Assembly: GCA_030388825.1 (NCBI GenBank)
Contig: CP128835.1
Location: 1,668,001-1,732,000, forward strand
Origin: Rossellomorea sp. AcN35-11
GTDB lineage: Bacteria > Bacillota > Bacilli > Bacillales > Bacillaceae_B
Direction of reading: 5' to 3'
DNA length: 64,000 nucleotides
Part shown: one piece after another, positions 1 through 8,952 of the stretch
Numbering within the stretch: the stretch's first letter is position 1
Layout of the letters: each line of letters opens with the position of its first letter
Program-made: the position numbers and the translations under genes
Notes under the pieces: generated by a model
Told to the model about the DNA's origin: nothing
Databases searched by the model: none
Seen by the model: the letters and a program-made list of their open reading frames with translations, nothing else

Positions 1-1
1 A

Positions 2-349
2 AGCTTACTTGAAGACATCGGAGTGACGTATCCTCAATATTTAACTTTATTGGTGCTGTGGGAAACCGAGACCATTTCCGTCAAGGAATTGGGCAGAAAG
101 CTGTTCCTGGATTCAGGAACGCTGACTCCCATGCTGAAAAGGATGGAAACCAACGGGATTGTCGAACGCCATCGTTCCAAGGAGGATGAAAGAAGTGTAT
201 TGATTTCCCTGACGAAATTGGGGGTAGAGATGAAGGAAAAGGCAGCTTGCATCCCTACTCGTTTAGTAGAGAGCCTGGAGATGGAAGGGGAAGAGCTGGA
301 GCAGCTGGATCGTACATTGACGACGATTCTTGGGAGACTACAAAAATAG
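2..349 (+). CDS. ohrR: OhrR-like MarR family repressor, 5'-truncated by window
   Basis: This is the C-terminal part of a MarR-family winged-helix repressor; the reading frame is open to the first bases of the window, so the start lies upstream. The visible part begins with the TYPQYL segment, then the recognition-helix region LYxDSGTLTPMLKRME-type (here LFLDSGTLTPMLKRME) and the wing segment RSKEDERSVLISLT. These are the signatures of OhrR, the organic-peroxide sensor that represses the peroxiredoxin gene ohrA. The reactive cysteine that senses hydroperoxides sits in the missing N-terminus, so it cannot be checked. No ohrA is visible downstream; it may lie upstream of the window. Assignment to OhrR within MarR is fairly confident; the GTG at position 23 is an internal codon, not the start. 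Confidence 0.85.
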   Translation, partial: SLLEDIGVTYPQYLTLLVLWETETISVKELGRKLFLDSGTLTPMLKRMETNGIVERHRSKEDERSVLISLTKLGVEMKEKAACIPTRLVESLEMEGEELEQLDRTLTTILGRLQK

Positions 350-455
350 AAAGAAGAGTGGCTTGTGTAACGGGTTCGGTTTTCGAGTAGAAAATGCTCA
401 GTCGTTCCAGGCTACAGTCGAAACAGCAATACCATGAACAATGAAAATATCAGTG

Positions 456-493
456 AAAAGCAGTGGATGACCTGAACATCCGCTGCTTTTTAC
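456..493 (+). terminator. Rho-independent terminator after ohrR
   Basis: A 14-bp stem (AAAAGCAGTGGATG against CATCCGCTGCTTTT, one G.T pair) with a 7-nt loop ends in a T-rich run. It stands about 110 bp after the ohrR stop and could work in both directions. The rest of the 350-654 gap shows no supported gene. Confidence 0.7.
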
Positions 494-654
494 ATTGCAT
501 GAAAAACCATCGATTCCGGAAATATTGTATGGAAACTTATGGTAGTATAAAGTTAATGCAATTATTCCATTTAAGGAGCTTTCCATTTGAATGATGAAGC
601 CAACTTTTGAATATAACAATAGAGAGTAAATCCATTAGAATGGGAGAGTTTACT

Positions 655-1416
655 TTGAGGATATTGGTTACTGGTTCAACTGGACAACTAGGTTCCACTT
701 TACTTAAGCAGCTAAAGGGTTCTGATTATAAACTTAAAATAACTTCGAGAAGAAAACCGAATGAAATAGGAGATTCCGAGTGGGTTTATAGCGATTTATC
801 GTCTGGTGAAGGGTTAGAAGAAGCAATAAAAGATGTTTATGTTATTATACACGCAGCAACAAGTCCGATTAAAAACTCAGAGATGGTCGAGGTTACAGGT
901 TTTAAGGAGTTTTTAAGTAAAATGAAACATATAAAACATCTTATTTATCCGTCGATTGTTGGCATAGATGAAATACCGTTTAAATATTATAAACAAAAAT
1001 ATCAAGCAGAAAATTTGTTAAGGAGTTACTCTATACCTCATACAATTGTACGTGCCACTCAGTTTCACCATTTTGTTGAAAATTTGTTTTTATCAAAACC
1101 ATTATGTAAAAGATATATTGTCCCCGGTAAAGTGAAATTTCAAAGTGTGGATGTTTGTGAATTTGCCAATCATCTAATAGGTTTAGTGGAAAAAAATCCA
1201 CAAGGAAGAGCGGATGATTTTGGTGGACCAGAAATTATGACACTAAAAGAAATGGCTGAACTGAAAGTCAAAATAAATCATGAAACCAATAAAGTTCTAA
1301 GCATTCCTTTAGCGGGAAAGCTTTACAAATCTATCTCCGAAGGGAAAAATACAAATTCTAATAGAAAAGCAGGGAACATCACCTTCGGGGAATATCTAAG
1401 TAATAAGCTCGAGTAA
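655..1416 (+). CDS. NmrA/SDR-a5-like NAD(P)-binding protein
   Basis: A 253-residue atypical short-chain dehydrogenase of the NmrA-like type. The N-terminus reads RILVTGSTGQLGS (residues 2-14), a GxxGxxG dinucleotide-binding motif right after a beta strand, followed by a basic patch (SRRK) that often marks NADP preference. A YYKQK segment near residues 111-115 sits where SDR enzymes carry Tyr-x-x-x-Lys. I chose the TTG at 655 because GGGAGAG lies seven bases upstream and the Rossmann strand then starts at residue 2; an upstream TTG at 607 and ATG at 640 are in frame. Codon use is visibly more AT-rich than in neighbouring genes, which suggests recent acquisition. The substrate is unknown; such proteins can be quinone reductases or redox-sensing regulators. 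Confidence 0.75.
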   Translation: MRILVTGSTGQLGSTLLKQLKGSDYKLKITSRRKPNEIGDSEWVYSDLSSGEGLEEAIKDVYVIIHAATSPIKNSEMVEVTGFKEFLSKMKHIKHLIYPSIVGIDEIPFKYYKQKYQAENLLRSYSIPHTIVRATQFHHFVENLFLSKPLCKRYIVPGKVKFQSVDVCEFANHLIGLVEKNPQGRADDFGGPEIMTLKEMAELKVKINHETNKVLSIPLAGKLYKSISEGKNTNSNRKAGNITFGEYLSNKLE

Positions 1417-1496
1417 GTGATTGTAAGGTCAGGTTGCTGAGAGAAACGACTTCCTGAATAAGGATGATCGGTGACTTTAAAAGAATAAACGATTGG

Positions 1497-1523
1497 GTCA
1501 GTGGTAATAACCGCTGACTTCTT
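1497..1523 (+). terminator. Candidate terminator hairpin downstream of the SDR gene
   Basis: GTCAGTGGT pairs with ACCGCTGAC (9 bp, one G.T) across an AATA loop and is followed by TTCTTT. A second inverted repeat, GGTATGC/GCATACC, spans 1525-1552. The U-run is weak, so termination is only likely. The rest of 1417-1790 holds nothing I can identify. Confidence 0.45.
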
Positions 1524-1794
1524 TGGTATGCCAAGCATGGTGTTAGCATACCAGATAGCAGTTGTCTGCCGCCTATCAGATATTGGCTTATAGTGTGCAA
1601 ATTCATTTGCTAATGTACATGTTATAATCGTTCAAATCCAATGTATATTAGGAAACAAAGGAATCTCGATTCATATGCGAATGAAGATCCAAAATATAGT
1701 GTTAGTTGAATTTTTCACTTTCAAAGTTGAACCCCTTAGCCCTCTCTTTTTATCATTTCAACGAAAAAGGATGAACCCGAAAAGGGATCACCCA

Positions 1795-2331
1795 TTATTT
1801 AAATGATTCGTTCCATCGTTCAGCCTTTTCAAGGGCTGCAATGTCATTCATGACCTCACCGGGCTTCACTCCGGCACCAATCAGATAATCTGCAAACTCC
1901 ATATTGACGAATTCAAAAATATAATGGAATTGTTGTATCAGGGGCAGGCCTTTAATTTTGGCACTTGTTCCACCCGTGACGACTACATAGGCTTTTTTCT
2001 TTGTAAGCTCTTCCTTTAAATGAAAACGGTCATCCCGAAGATACTGACTCCAGCGGTCGAAGAAATTCTTCATTGGCCCGCTCATCCCATACCAGTAAAG
2101 TGGGGTCGCAAACAGCAGTACGTCATGTTCTTCCATCAATTGAACGAGATGTTCATAATCATCATCAACGGGAGAAAACCCGCCTTCGGAGTGTCTTAAG
2201 TCTTCAATCGGTTCAATATGCAAATCCGCAAGGGACACGAGGGTATGATGGGTCCCTTCGACGATTTTCTTCGCAAGGTATTCAGAATTTCCATTCTTTC
2301 TTGTACTCCCTAAAAGGGCTAATATTTTCAT
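1795..2331 (-). CDS. NAD(P)H-dependent FMN reductase / flavodoxin-fold oxidoreductase
   Basis: A 178-residue soluble flavoprotein of the NADPH-dependent FMN reductase family. The N-terminal beta strand and phosphate loop LGSTRKNGNSE (residues 7-17) bind the FMN phosphate, and TPLYWYGMSGPMKNFFDRW (from about residue 75) is the conserved flavin/partner-binding segment. I chose ATG at 2331 because GAGGAG on the minus strand lies about ten bases upstream; the longer frame from a GTG at 2340 would put the ribosome site almost on the start. It is transcribed divergently from the LysR gene across a 390-bp gap, so control by that regulator is possible but not shown. Electron acceptor and physiological role (quinone, azo or nitro reduction) cannot be told from sequence. 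Confidence 0.85.
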   Translation of the reverse strand: MKILALLGSTRKNGNSEYLAKKIVEGTHHTLVSLADLHIEPIEDLRHSEGGFSPVDDDYEHLVQLMEEHDVLLFATPLYWYGMSGPMKNFFDRWSQYLRDDRFHLKEELTKKKAYVVVTGGTSAKIKGLPLIQQFHYIFEFVNMEFADYLIGAGVKPGEVMNDIAALEKAERWNESFK

Positions 2332-2652
2332 CCTAAACACTCCTCTTTGAATTCAAATGTACAGTTTAATCACATTTTTCTATGCATCAGACCAGTGCCT
2401 CGGTTTCAGAGAAAGATAAGGTGTTTCTTCAAGGCAGTTGCCCCTGTCCGGTGGTAGGTCTCGTTAGGAAAGTGCAGCAAGATTTTCTCAGATGAACCAT
2501 CAAAATCAAGCTGATAAAGAGAGTATGCCACGCGGTGTTTTATAGTTAGAGTGTACAGCATGAAATCAATCTGGTGCCACCTTTTTGCTACAACAAATAA
2601 ACTGAAAGAGATGATTAACCTCTATTTCATGCCATAGGACTCGAGTATACCA

Positions 2653-2681
2653 TTGAACGATATATGAATGTTATCTATAAT
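2653..2681 (+). promoter_or_regulatory. Sigma-A promoter of the LysR gene
   Basis: TTGAAC at 2653-2658 and a perfect TATAAT at 2676-2681 are 17 bp apart. The expected start of transcription, near 2688, falls inside an inverted repeat (next entry). The rest of the 2341-2650 gap has no gene I can support. Confidence 0.75.
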
Positions 2682-2684
2682 AAT

Positions 2685-2699
2685 CGATACTAACTATCG
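2685..2699 (+). promoter_or_regulatory. Candidate LysR operator at the transcription start
   Basis: CGATA-N5-TATCG is an interrupted palindrome of the size LysR proteins bind. It overlaps the inferred +1 of the promoter at 2653-2681, 23 bp before the LysR start codon, which fits negative autoregulation. Inference only. Confidence 0.5.
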
Positions 2700-2721
2700 T
2701 AGAAGTTGATGGAGTGATCTT

Positions 2722-3600
2722 ATGGACCTGAATTATTTTTATACCTTTAAAGAAGTGGCTAAATGGGGAAGTTATACAAAGACCGGGGAAGAATTGGGTT
2801 ATGCCCAATCGAGTATCACGACTCAGATCAAAAAGCTCGAGGAGCACTATCAGGTAAAGTTATTTGAGAGGGCAGGCCGGAAAATGCGACTCACTCAGTC
2901 GGGAGAGGAACTGTTTTATTATGTAGAGAAGATCCTGTCTCTATTAGATGAGGCAGAAGAGCGCATCGCAAATGAATGCAATGTACGGGGAACTTTGCGT
3001 ATAGGTACAGTCGAATCACTTGCAGCCTACTTTATCACACCCTACATTAAACAATTAAAAGGGAAACACCCCGATTTAAAGATTCTGTTAGAATCTGGAC
3101 TTTGTCCTAATTTAAAAGAAGGGACCCTAGAGGGGAAGTTTGACCTTTCCATTGTACTGGACAGATCTATTGAGCATCCCGACCTCACCGCGATACCTAT
3201 CCGTGAGGAAACGCTCGTAATGATTGCAGCTCCCAATCACCGACTGGGTTCCCTTCAAGAAATGAAGCTCCAGGAGTTGGAAGGGGAGACTCTCATCTTA
3301 ACCGAAGAAGGCTGCTCTTACCGGGTATTACTGGAACAGCTTTTGAAAGGGGCGAATATACAGGCTAAGTCAGTCATTTCTTTCAGTAGTCTTGAGGCGA
3401 TCAAACAATGTGTAGCCGACGAATTGGGAATTGCCGTCTTACCAGAAATAGCAGTGAATAGAGAAATCCTGAGCGGAAAGGTGATCCGTCTCCCCTTTGA
3501 TCATGAAAAGATGAAGCTGTATACACAAATGGTGTATCAAAAAAAGAAGTGGCTCACACCTCCGTTGACACAATTGATTGGGTCTTTAACCGAGAAGTGA
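2722..3600 (+). CDS. LysR family transcriptional regulator
   Basis: A full-length (292 aa) LysR-type regulator. Residues 1-60 form the winged helix-turn-helix (core YTKTGEELGYAQSSITTQIK, then LEEHYQVKLFERAGR), and residues from about 90 to the end form the periplasmic-binding-like effector domain (LRIGTVESLAAYFITPYIKQ at its start). The ATG at 2722 is preceded by GGAGTGATC. It lies 97 bp upstream of a YugJ-type alcohol dehydrogenase on the same strand and diverges from an FMN reductase gene; either could be its target. A second interrupted palindrome, ATCAA-N5-TTGAT, begins at its stop codon (3600-3614) ahead of the dehydrogenase, which makes that gene the better candidate. The effector is unknown. 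Confidence 0.88.
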   Translation: MDLNYFYTFKEVAKWGSYTKTGEELGYAQSSITTQIKKLEEHYQVKLFERAGRKMRLTQSGEELFYYVEKILSLLDEAEERIANECNVRGTLRIGTVESLAAYFITPYIKQLKGKHPDLKILLESGLCPNLKEGTLEGKFDLSIVLDRSIEHPDLTAIPIREETLVMIAAPNHRLGSLQEMKLQELEGETLILTEEGCSYRVLLEQLLKGANIQAKSVISFSSLEAIKQCVADELGIAVLPEIAVNREILSGKVIRLPFDHEKMKLYTQMVYQKKKWLTPPLTQLIGSLTEK

Positions 3601-3614
3601 TCAATATTTTTGAT
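3600..3614 (+). promoter_or_regulatory. Interrupted palindrome upstream of yugJ
   Basis: ATCAA-TATTT-TTGAT fits the T-N11-A shape of LysR boxes and lies 84 bp before the dehydrogenase start. It may be the activation site for the upstream regulator. No clear -35/-10 pair was identified beside it. Confidence 0.35.
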
Positions 3615-3697
3615 GATGGATATTAAAAAGTATCAATATCTGTCCCTAAGCTTACAGTGGTACGATGAAAAGATAAACAATAAGATGAGGTGCTTAT

Positions 3698-4861
3698 ATG
3701 AATACATTTTTACAATACAATCCTACAAAGCTCCATTTCGGGAAAGGTGAAGTAAAGCAGCTGTCCTCCATACTACATAAAGGTTTAAAGGTGTTACTTG
3801 TCTATGGCGGGGGCAGTATCAAGGGGAATGGTGTTTATGATGACGTACTGGCAGAGTTGAAAAAAATAGATGCAGACGTCATTGAATTAAGCGGCGTCGA
3901 GCCTAATCCCCGTCTGACAACTGTGCGAAAAGGTGTGGATATCTGCAAACAAAAAGGCATCGACTTCATCCTCGCTGTAGGTGGGGGAAGCGTAATCGAC
4001 TGTACAAAAGCAATATCGGCAGGGGCGAAATATGAAGGGGATGTATGGGAACTGATCACTGCCAAGGCCGCGATACATGATGCGCTTCCATTCGGAACGG
4101 TTCTGACCCTTGCAGCGACAGGCTCCGAAATGAACTCTGTTTCTGTGATCACGAACTGGGAAACGAAGGATAAGTTAGGGTGGGGGTCTCCCCATGTTTT
4201 CCCGCAGTTCTCGATCCTTGATCCGTCCTATACATTCTCAGTGCCACGTGATCAGACGGTTTATGGGATTGTGGACAGCATGTCTCATGCCCTTGAGCAC
4301 TACTTCCATCGTACCGAAAACACTCCAATGATTGATGGATTCATTGAGTCCCTCTTGAGAACGGCGATTGCAACCGGTCCTGATTTACTTGAAGACATGC
4401 ATTCCTTTAAACACAGAGAAACGATGATGTACATCAGTACAACCGCATTTAACGGTACGCTTTCCAATGGGACGGACGGCGGAGATTGGGCGACACACAG
4501 AATCGAACATGCCATTTCTGCCATCTATGACATTCCACATGGAGGGGGGCTGGCCATTCTCTTCCCGAACTGGCTGGAGCATGTCCTGGAAGAAGACCCT
4601 TCACGTGTAAAGAAGCTTGCGGTCAACGTGTTCGGTATTTCACCAGAAGGAAAAGACGACAGGGAAGTTGCAAGGGAAGGGGCGAAAGCACTCCGTGACT
4701 TCTGGGACTCATTGGGGGCTCCGGGCACCCTTGCCGACTATGACATCGACGACAGTAAATTTGACGACATTGTAGAAAAGACGTTCATTAAACCGGGTGT
4801 GGGAACATATAAAGAAATGGATGACGAAAGCGTGCGGGATATTCTGAAGCGTTCACTGTAA
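3698..4861 (+). CDS. yugJ: Iron-containing (butanol-type) alcohol dehydrogenase
   Basis: A 387-residue group III Fe-dependent alcohol dehydrogenase, NAD(P)H-dependent and cytosolic, close to B. subtilis YugJ and clostridial butanol dehydrogenases. The dinucleotide domain has GGGSVID (residues 95-101); the metal site follows the family pattern with Asp193, His197, His267 and His281 (in DSMSHALE and [18 protein letters not shown]). It would reduce aldehydes to alcohols or the reverse. Length and both ends match the family, and the ATG follows AGATGAGGTG. It is preceded by a LysR gene, which suggests inducible expression, and ends before a strong bidirectional terminator. The true substrate cannot be read from sequence. 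Confidence 0.93.
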   Translation: MNTFLQYNPTKLHFGKGEVKQLSSILHKGLKVLLVYGGGSIKGNGVYDDVLAELKKIDADVIELSGVEPNPRLTTVRKGVDICKQKGIDFILAVGGGSVIDCTKAISAGAKYEGDVWELITAKAAIHDALPFGTVLTLAATGSEMNSVSVITNWETKDKLGWGSPHVFPQFSILDPSYTFSVPRDQTVYGIVDSMSHALEHYFHRTENTPMIDGFIESLLRTAIATGPDLLEDMHSFKHRETMMYISTTAFNGTLSNGTDGGDWATHRIEHAISAIYDIPHGGGLAILFPNWLEHVLEEDPSRVKKLAVNVFGISPEGKDDREVAREGAKALRDFWDSLGAPGTLADYDIDDSKFDDIVEKTFIKPGVGTYKEMDDESVRDILKRSL

Positions 4862-4902
4862 AAAGAGAGAAATGTAAGAAACGACTGTCCTTGAGTCAAA
4901 AA

Positions 4903-4938
4903 AAAGAGGACGAATCAGGCTGATTCGTCCTCTTTATG
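4903..4938. terminator. Bidirectional terminator between yugJ and the convergent gene
   Basis: AAAGAGGACGAATCA pairs perfectly with TGATTCGTCCTCTTT (15 bp) over a GGC loop, with A-rich and T-rich flanks. It serves yugJ on the plus strand and the unknown gene at 4946-5401 on the minus strand. Confidence 0.9.
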
Positions 4939-4945
4939 ATTTGGA

Positions 4946-5401
4946 TTATCGTCTGCGAAACCCTTCCTCACGCAAATAAAGCGCTGCTTCATCATAGCCG
5001 CCAAAACTGTCTTCCAGGTTATCCCCTGCATAGATATTCCATCGGTCATCCTCTTCAATCAGCTTGAGAGTATGCCCTTCCGCATCTTTCCACATTTGCT
5101 CCACCGGAGGAACGACTTCTTCTTCTGTAGCCAGATGATCAATGGAAGCCCTGATGATTTCACGAAGTTCCTCTTGTGAGAAATTCCGGATGTTTACAAG
5201 ACCCTTTTGATCTGCTTCATAATCGGGAAGGCTTCCCGTATAAACAAAGCCGTTTCCATTGGGGTGGAGGTGATACACGACTGTCGTCTTGTCATAGAGA
5301 CTTTCTTCGAAGTGGAAATTCACCCGGTTCAGGGAAACATCCTTTCGTGAAAGCTCGGAGAATCCTTCGATGATGGTTAATTTATCTTCAAATGTCAGCA
5401 C
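4946..5401 (-). CDS. Conserved hypothetical acidic protein
   Basis: A 151-residue soluble, strongly acidic protein with no signal peptide and no membrane segment. I do not recognise the family. The sequence alternates predicted beta strands (NRVNFHFEES, TVVYHLHPNGNGFVYTG) with a helical acidic middle (SQEELREIIRASIDHLA) and a C-terminal part that looks like a second small beta-rich unit (WNIYAGDNLEDSFGGYDEA), ending in an arginine cluster. It shares a compact divergent promoter region with the DEAD-box helicase gene and ends at the terminator shared with yugJ. No function is proposed. That it is a real gene rests on codon texture, the terminator and the divergent promoter. Confidence 0.7.
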   Translation of the reverse strand: MLTFEDKLTIIEGFSELSRKDVSLNRVNFHFEESLYDKTTVVYHLHPNGNGFVYTGSLPDYEADQKGLVNIRNFSQEELREIIRASIDHLATEEEVVPPVEQMWKDAEGHTLKLIEEDDRWNIYAGDNLEDSFGGYDEAALYLREEGFRRR

Positions 5402-5430
5402 GATTATTCCTCATTTCATTTTACGATTGT

Positions 5431-5482
5431 CCCATTATACCATAGTGCCCTATTTTCTAAAGGGAGTTAAAGGTATAATGGG
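5431..5482. promoter_or_regulatory. Divergent promoter pair in an 11-bp inverted repeat
   Basis: CCCATTATACC (5431-5441) and GGTATAATGGG (5472-5482) are perfect inverted copies 30 bp apart. Each carries a TATAAT hexamer, reading rightward at 5474-5479 and leftward at 5439-5434, so both divergent genes get a matching -10. The -35 boxes are poor. Confidence 0.55.
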
Positions 5483-5501
5483 TACAAAGAGGTGACCCCA
5501 A

Positions 5502-6935
5502 TTGAAAGATTTTACTTCCTTAGGAATTCAGCCTAAGTACGTCAATGCGTTAAAACAGCAATCTATTACAGTACCAACACCGATTCAAAGTGAAACGATC
5601 CCTGTCTTGTTGAATGGTGAAGATGTGATTGGGCAAGCACAGACCGGAACCGGGAAAACGATGGCTTTCCTGCTGCCCATGCTTGCCAAAATCGAACCAG
5701 CAAGGGATGAGATTCAATCTCTTATTGTGACACCGACAAGGGAACTCGCCATTCAAGTGACTTCAGAACTAAATCAAATCCTTTCTTCCACAGAAGATGA
5801 GATCAATGTCCTGGCTGTGTATGGCGGACAGGATGTAGAGAAGCAGGTCAAGAAATTGAAGAATAAGTCCATTCATATCGTGATCGGGACACCAGGTCGA
5901 CTTCTTGATCATGTGCGCAGGGAAACCGTCGACTTATCAAACGTATCGTTTCTTGTGCTTGATGAAGCGGATCAAATGCTTCATATCGGATTTTTCGATG
6001 AAGTCGAATCGATTATCCGGGAGACTCCGTTCACGCGTCAAACCGCGTTATTTTCAGCGACTATGTCAAAAGACATCCGGAAAATCGGAAAGCGATATAT
6101 GAACCATCCACATAATGTACAGATCCGGGAAAAGGAGAAAATCGTACAGGAAATTCAGCAGGAAGTCGTGGAAACGACAGATCGTCAGAAATTAGACGCG
6201 CTCACTCAAACCATTCATGATGTCCAGCCGTTTTTAGGGATCATTTTCTGCCGTACCAAAAGAAGGGTCAGCAAGTTGTCAGGAGATTTGAAAGCAAGAG
6301 GATTTCTTGTCGATGAGCTTCACGGTGACTTATCCCAGGCGAAAAGAGAGGGAGTGATGAAGAAGTTCAGGGACGCTAAGCTTCAACTTCTTATCGCTAC
6401 CGATGTAGCGTCGCGTGGCCTTGACGTTGAAGGAGTCACCCATGTGTTCAACTATGATATCCCGGAAGACGTGGAAAGCTATATCCACCGCATCGGACGG
6501 ACGGGTCGTGCCGGAAAAGATGGTCTTGCGGTCACCTTTTCAGCACTAAAGGATAAACAGAACCTGGAAATGATCGAGAAAGGCATAGGTCGTTCTTTGT
6601 CACGGCGTGTCGTAGAGGTAACTCCCACTATGGAAACAACACACCATAAGGGATCCAACGAAAGCGCTAAAGAGAGACGGGAAAAGAATATTCAAGCGAA
6701 TAAAGATCGAAAAGCCAGAACTCCACGGGGAGGGAAGGGCAGGATCAATGAGTCGGCAGGTACGTCCCGCAGTAACCGAAAGAGAAGCGATGATTCATCT
6801 TCCCGTCGCGGAGGGAGAACGTCAGGACCAGGGAAAGGAAGTCAATCAAGGTCGGGAAACAATCCTGGAAGAAGCGGTTCTACTGGTAAAAGAAACAGCG
6901 AGGGGCGACCTTCTTCTAATAGAAGAGGACGCTAA
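5502..6935 (+). CDS. DEAD-box ATP-dependent RNA helicase with RGS-rich tail
   Basis: A 477-residue cytosolic RNA helicase. The RecA-like core shows the Q motif (PTPIQ, 25-29), Walker A (AQTGTGKT, 46-53), DEAD (154-157), SAT (185-187) and the C-terminal [10 protein letters not shown] arginine-finger motif. From about residue 380 a low-complexity, highly basic tail rich in Arg, Gly and Ser should bind RNA non-specifically, as in CshA-type helicases. The start is a TTG at 5502 with AAAGAGGTGA upstream. Its likely work is mRNA or ribosome remodelling, often important in the cold. It does not match CshA, CshB, YxiN or YfmL well enough for me to give a name. A strong terminator follows. Confidence 0.92.
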   Translation: MKDFTSLGIQPKYVNALKQQSITVPTPIQSETIPVLLNGEDVIGQAQTGTGKTMAFLLPMLAKIEPARDEIQSLIVTPTRELAIQVTSELNQILSSTEDEINVLAVYGGQDVEKQVKKLKNKSIHIVIGTPGRLLDHVRRETVDLSNVSFLVLDEADQMLHIGFFDEVESIIRETPFTRQTALFSATMSKDIRKIGKRYMNHPHNVQIREKEKIVQEIQQEVVETTDRQKLDALTQTIHDVQPFLGIIFCRTKRRVSKLSGDLKARGFLVDELHGDLSQAKREGVMKKFRDAKLQLLIATDVASRGLDVEGVTHVFNYDIPEDVESYIHRIGRTGRAGKDGLAVTFSALKDKQNLEMIEKGIGRSLSRRVVEVTPTMETTHHKGSNESAKERREKNIQANKDRKARTPRGGKGRINESAGTSRSNRKRSDDSSSRRGGRTSGPGKGSQSRSGNNPGRSGSTGKRNSEGRPSSNRRGR

Positions 6936-6970
6936 AAGCATGGTGGCCAACAGGTCACCATGCTTTTTTT
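6934..6970 (+). terminator. Terminator of the DEAD-box helicase gene
   Basis: AAAAGCATGGTG pairs with CACCATGCTTTT (12 bp) around a 10-nt loop and runs into seven or more T. Confidence 0.92.
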
Positions 6971-7133
6971 ATCATTCTCTCAATCATGAATCGGTTCATT
7001 CCATATTAAGAAGGTAAAGAAAAGAAAAGGGTACTACACTTTAATTTCAGAATATTCCCAAATTTAATTGGAAATCTGATAAAATAGTAAATATTAGTAA
7101 GTTACAATTTAACAGAGGGGATGAATTGTACAT

Positions 7134-8714
7134 ATGCATGTACCTTTAGTGTTGACGGACTTTTTGGACCGGGCAGTCGAGCAGTATGGAGAAAAGGTCG
7201 CAATTATAGACGATGAGAAGAGATTGTCCTATAAGCAGTTGAATGCACGCGTGAATCAATTATCCAGGGGGCTTATGGATTTCGGGATCAAGAAAGGAGA
7301 CAAAGTGGCATATCTGGCCCCGAATACAACTGAAATGCTGGAGGGATTCTACGGTGTCTATGCTGTCGGAGGGGTTATGACGCCACTCAATACACGATTG
7401 AAACCTGGAGACTATCAGTTCATCCTGACTCACAGCGAGAGCAGGGCATTATTCGTGGATGAAGAGTTATATCCTTTAGTGAAACCGATTTTATCCCTTG
7501 TGCCGAATTTAGACCATATCGTAATCCACGGTGAATCGATAGACGGATATCCTGCCTATGATAAGTGGAGGGGTTCATTCAGCAGTGAAGCCTTTGAACG
7601 TGTTGACCTGGAAGAGAACGATATTGCTTCATTATTGTATACGAGCGGGACGACAGGGGATCCGAAGGGAGTGCTATTGACACACAGGTCAAATTATCTG
7701 CATGCCATGTCTTCCATGCACCATTTACGGGTTTCAGATCAGGATACATTGCTTCACGTTTTGCCGATGTTCCATGTAAACGGATGGGGATCGCCCTTTT
7801 ATTATACCGCCAATGGGGCCACCCAGGTGATGCTCAGAAAAGCAGATCCAAGTGTGATTTTAGATAAAGTGGAGGACCATGGCGTAACGGTGATGCATAT
7901 GGCACCGACTGTCCTGAATACGATTCTGGAAACCTATCACAGCAGGAAACGGGATATCCGACAAGATATAAGAGTGGTCATTGCAGGGTCGGCTCCACCT
8001 CCGGCATTTGTCCGCAAGGTGGAAGAGGATTTGAAGTGGGAGTTCATCCAGGTGTACGGTATGACTGAAATCTCCCCACTCATCACCACCTCCATCCTGA
8101 GGTCGGAGGAAAAAGACCGGCCGAAAGAAGAAAAGTACCGGTTGATGGCCAAAGCCGGATACAGCATGATCGGCAGCAAGGTGAAAGTAGTGGATGAACT
8201 GGGAAATGAAGTGCCCCATGACGGAAAGGTAATCGGGGAAATCATCACAAGGACGAATGCCGTGATGGAAGGATACTATAAGAATCCCCATGCCACCAAT
8301 CAAACAATCCGGGAAGGATGGCTCCACACCGGGGATATGGCCACAGTTGACAGGGATGGGTTCATTGAAATTGTCGACCGGATGAAAGATGTCATCATAA
8401 GCGGAGGAGAAAATATTTCTTCTATTGAAGTGGAAGGGGTTCTATATGAACATGATAGCGTCCTCGAAGCAGCTGTCATTGCCATCCCTCATGAGCGTTG
8501 GGGAGAAGTGCCCCATGCAGTGGTGGTCTTAAGGGAGGGTCATGGATTAACAGAAAAGGAACTCATTGAATTCAGCAGGGAAAAGCTTGCCCACTTTAAA
8601 GCCCCGAAAAGCATCACGTTTGCAGATGAATTACCTAAAACCGCTTCTGGAAAGATCCAGAAAGTGGTGATTCGGAAAGAGTTCTGGAAGGATCACGATC
8701 GGATGGTTCATTAG
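7134..8714 (+). CDS. Medium/long-chain fatty acid-CoA ligase (AMP-forming)
   Basis: A 526-residue member of the acyl-adenylate (ANL) superfamily that converts a fatty acid, ATP and CoA to acyl-CoA, AMP and pyrophosphate. Motifs in order: the phosphate loop YTSGTTGDPKGV (169-180), the adenine-binding YGMTE (about 313-317), the hinge segment GWLHTGD with DRMKDVIISGGENI, and the catalytic-lysine motif PKTASGKIQK near the C-terminus. The length fits the 520-550 residue YngI/DmdB-like group. The GAGGGG ribosome site is about 13 bases from the ATG, longer than usual. It stands alone rather than beside fadNAE, but would feed the same beta-oxidation pathway. Chain-length preference is not determinable. 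Confidence 0.9.
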   Translation: MHVPLVLTDFLDRAVEQYGEKVAIIDDEKRLSYKQLNARVNQLSRGLMDFGIKKGDKVAYLAPNTTEMLEGFYGVYAVGGVMTPLNTRLKPGDYQFILTHSESRALFVDEELYPLVKPILSLVPNLDHIVIHGESIDGYPAYDKWRGSFSSEAFERVDLEENDIASLLYTSGTTGDPKGVLLTHRSNYLHAMSSMHHLRVSDQDTLLHVLPMFHVNGWGSPFYYTANGATQVMLRKADPSVILDKVEDHGVTVMHMAPTVLNTILETYHSRKRDIRQDIRVVIAGSAPPPAFVRKVEEDLKWEFIQVYGMTEISPLITTSILRSEEKDRPKEEKYRLMAKAGYSMIGSKVKVVDELGNEVPHDGKVIGEIITRTNAVMEGYYKNPHATNQTIREGWLHTGDMATVDRDGFIEIVDRMKDVIISGGENISSIEVEGVLYEHDSVLEAAVIAIPHERWGEVPHAVVVLREGHGLTEKELIEFSREKLAHFKAPKSITFADELPKTASGKIQKVVIRKEFWKDHDRMVH

Positions 8715-8952
8715 TCCTGTTGGCAGAATCACCTTCATAACCAAGATGCAGCAGCACGCTTATTTTATTTAAAGATCCCCTCAAAAATACTCAGTCGTTT
8801 ATTGTCCATTCGTGGTAAGCCCTTATTTCAATCATTCAGCCTGTCTGTCGTATCTGATTGCCGGACCTGGCATAAATTATCATAAGAAAGTTTTATTGTG
8901 TTGATAACAGGGGAAAAGCCATTTTTAAGAGTATACAAATGGAGGGTATAAG

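Noticed and set aside
7860..8327. 155-residue minus-strand ORF inside the acyl-CoA ligase
   Set aside because: Antisense to conserved codons and without any ribosome site.
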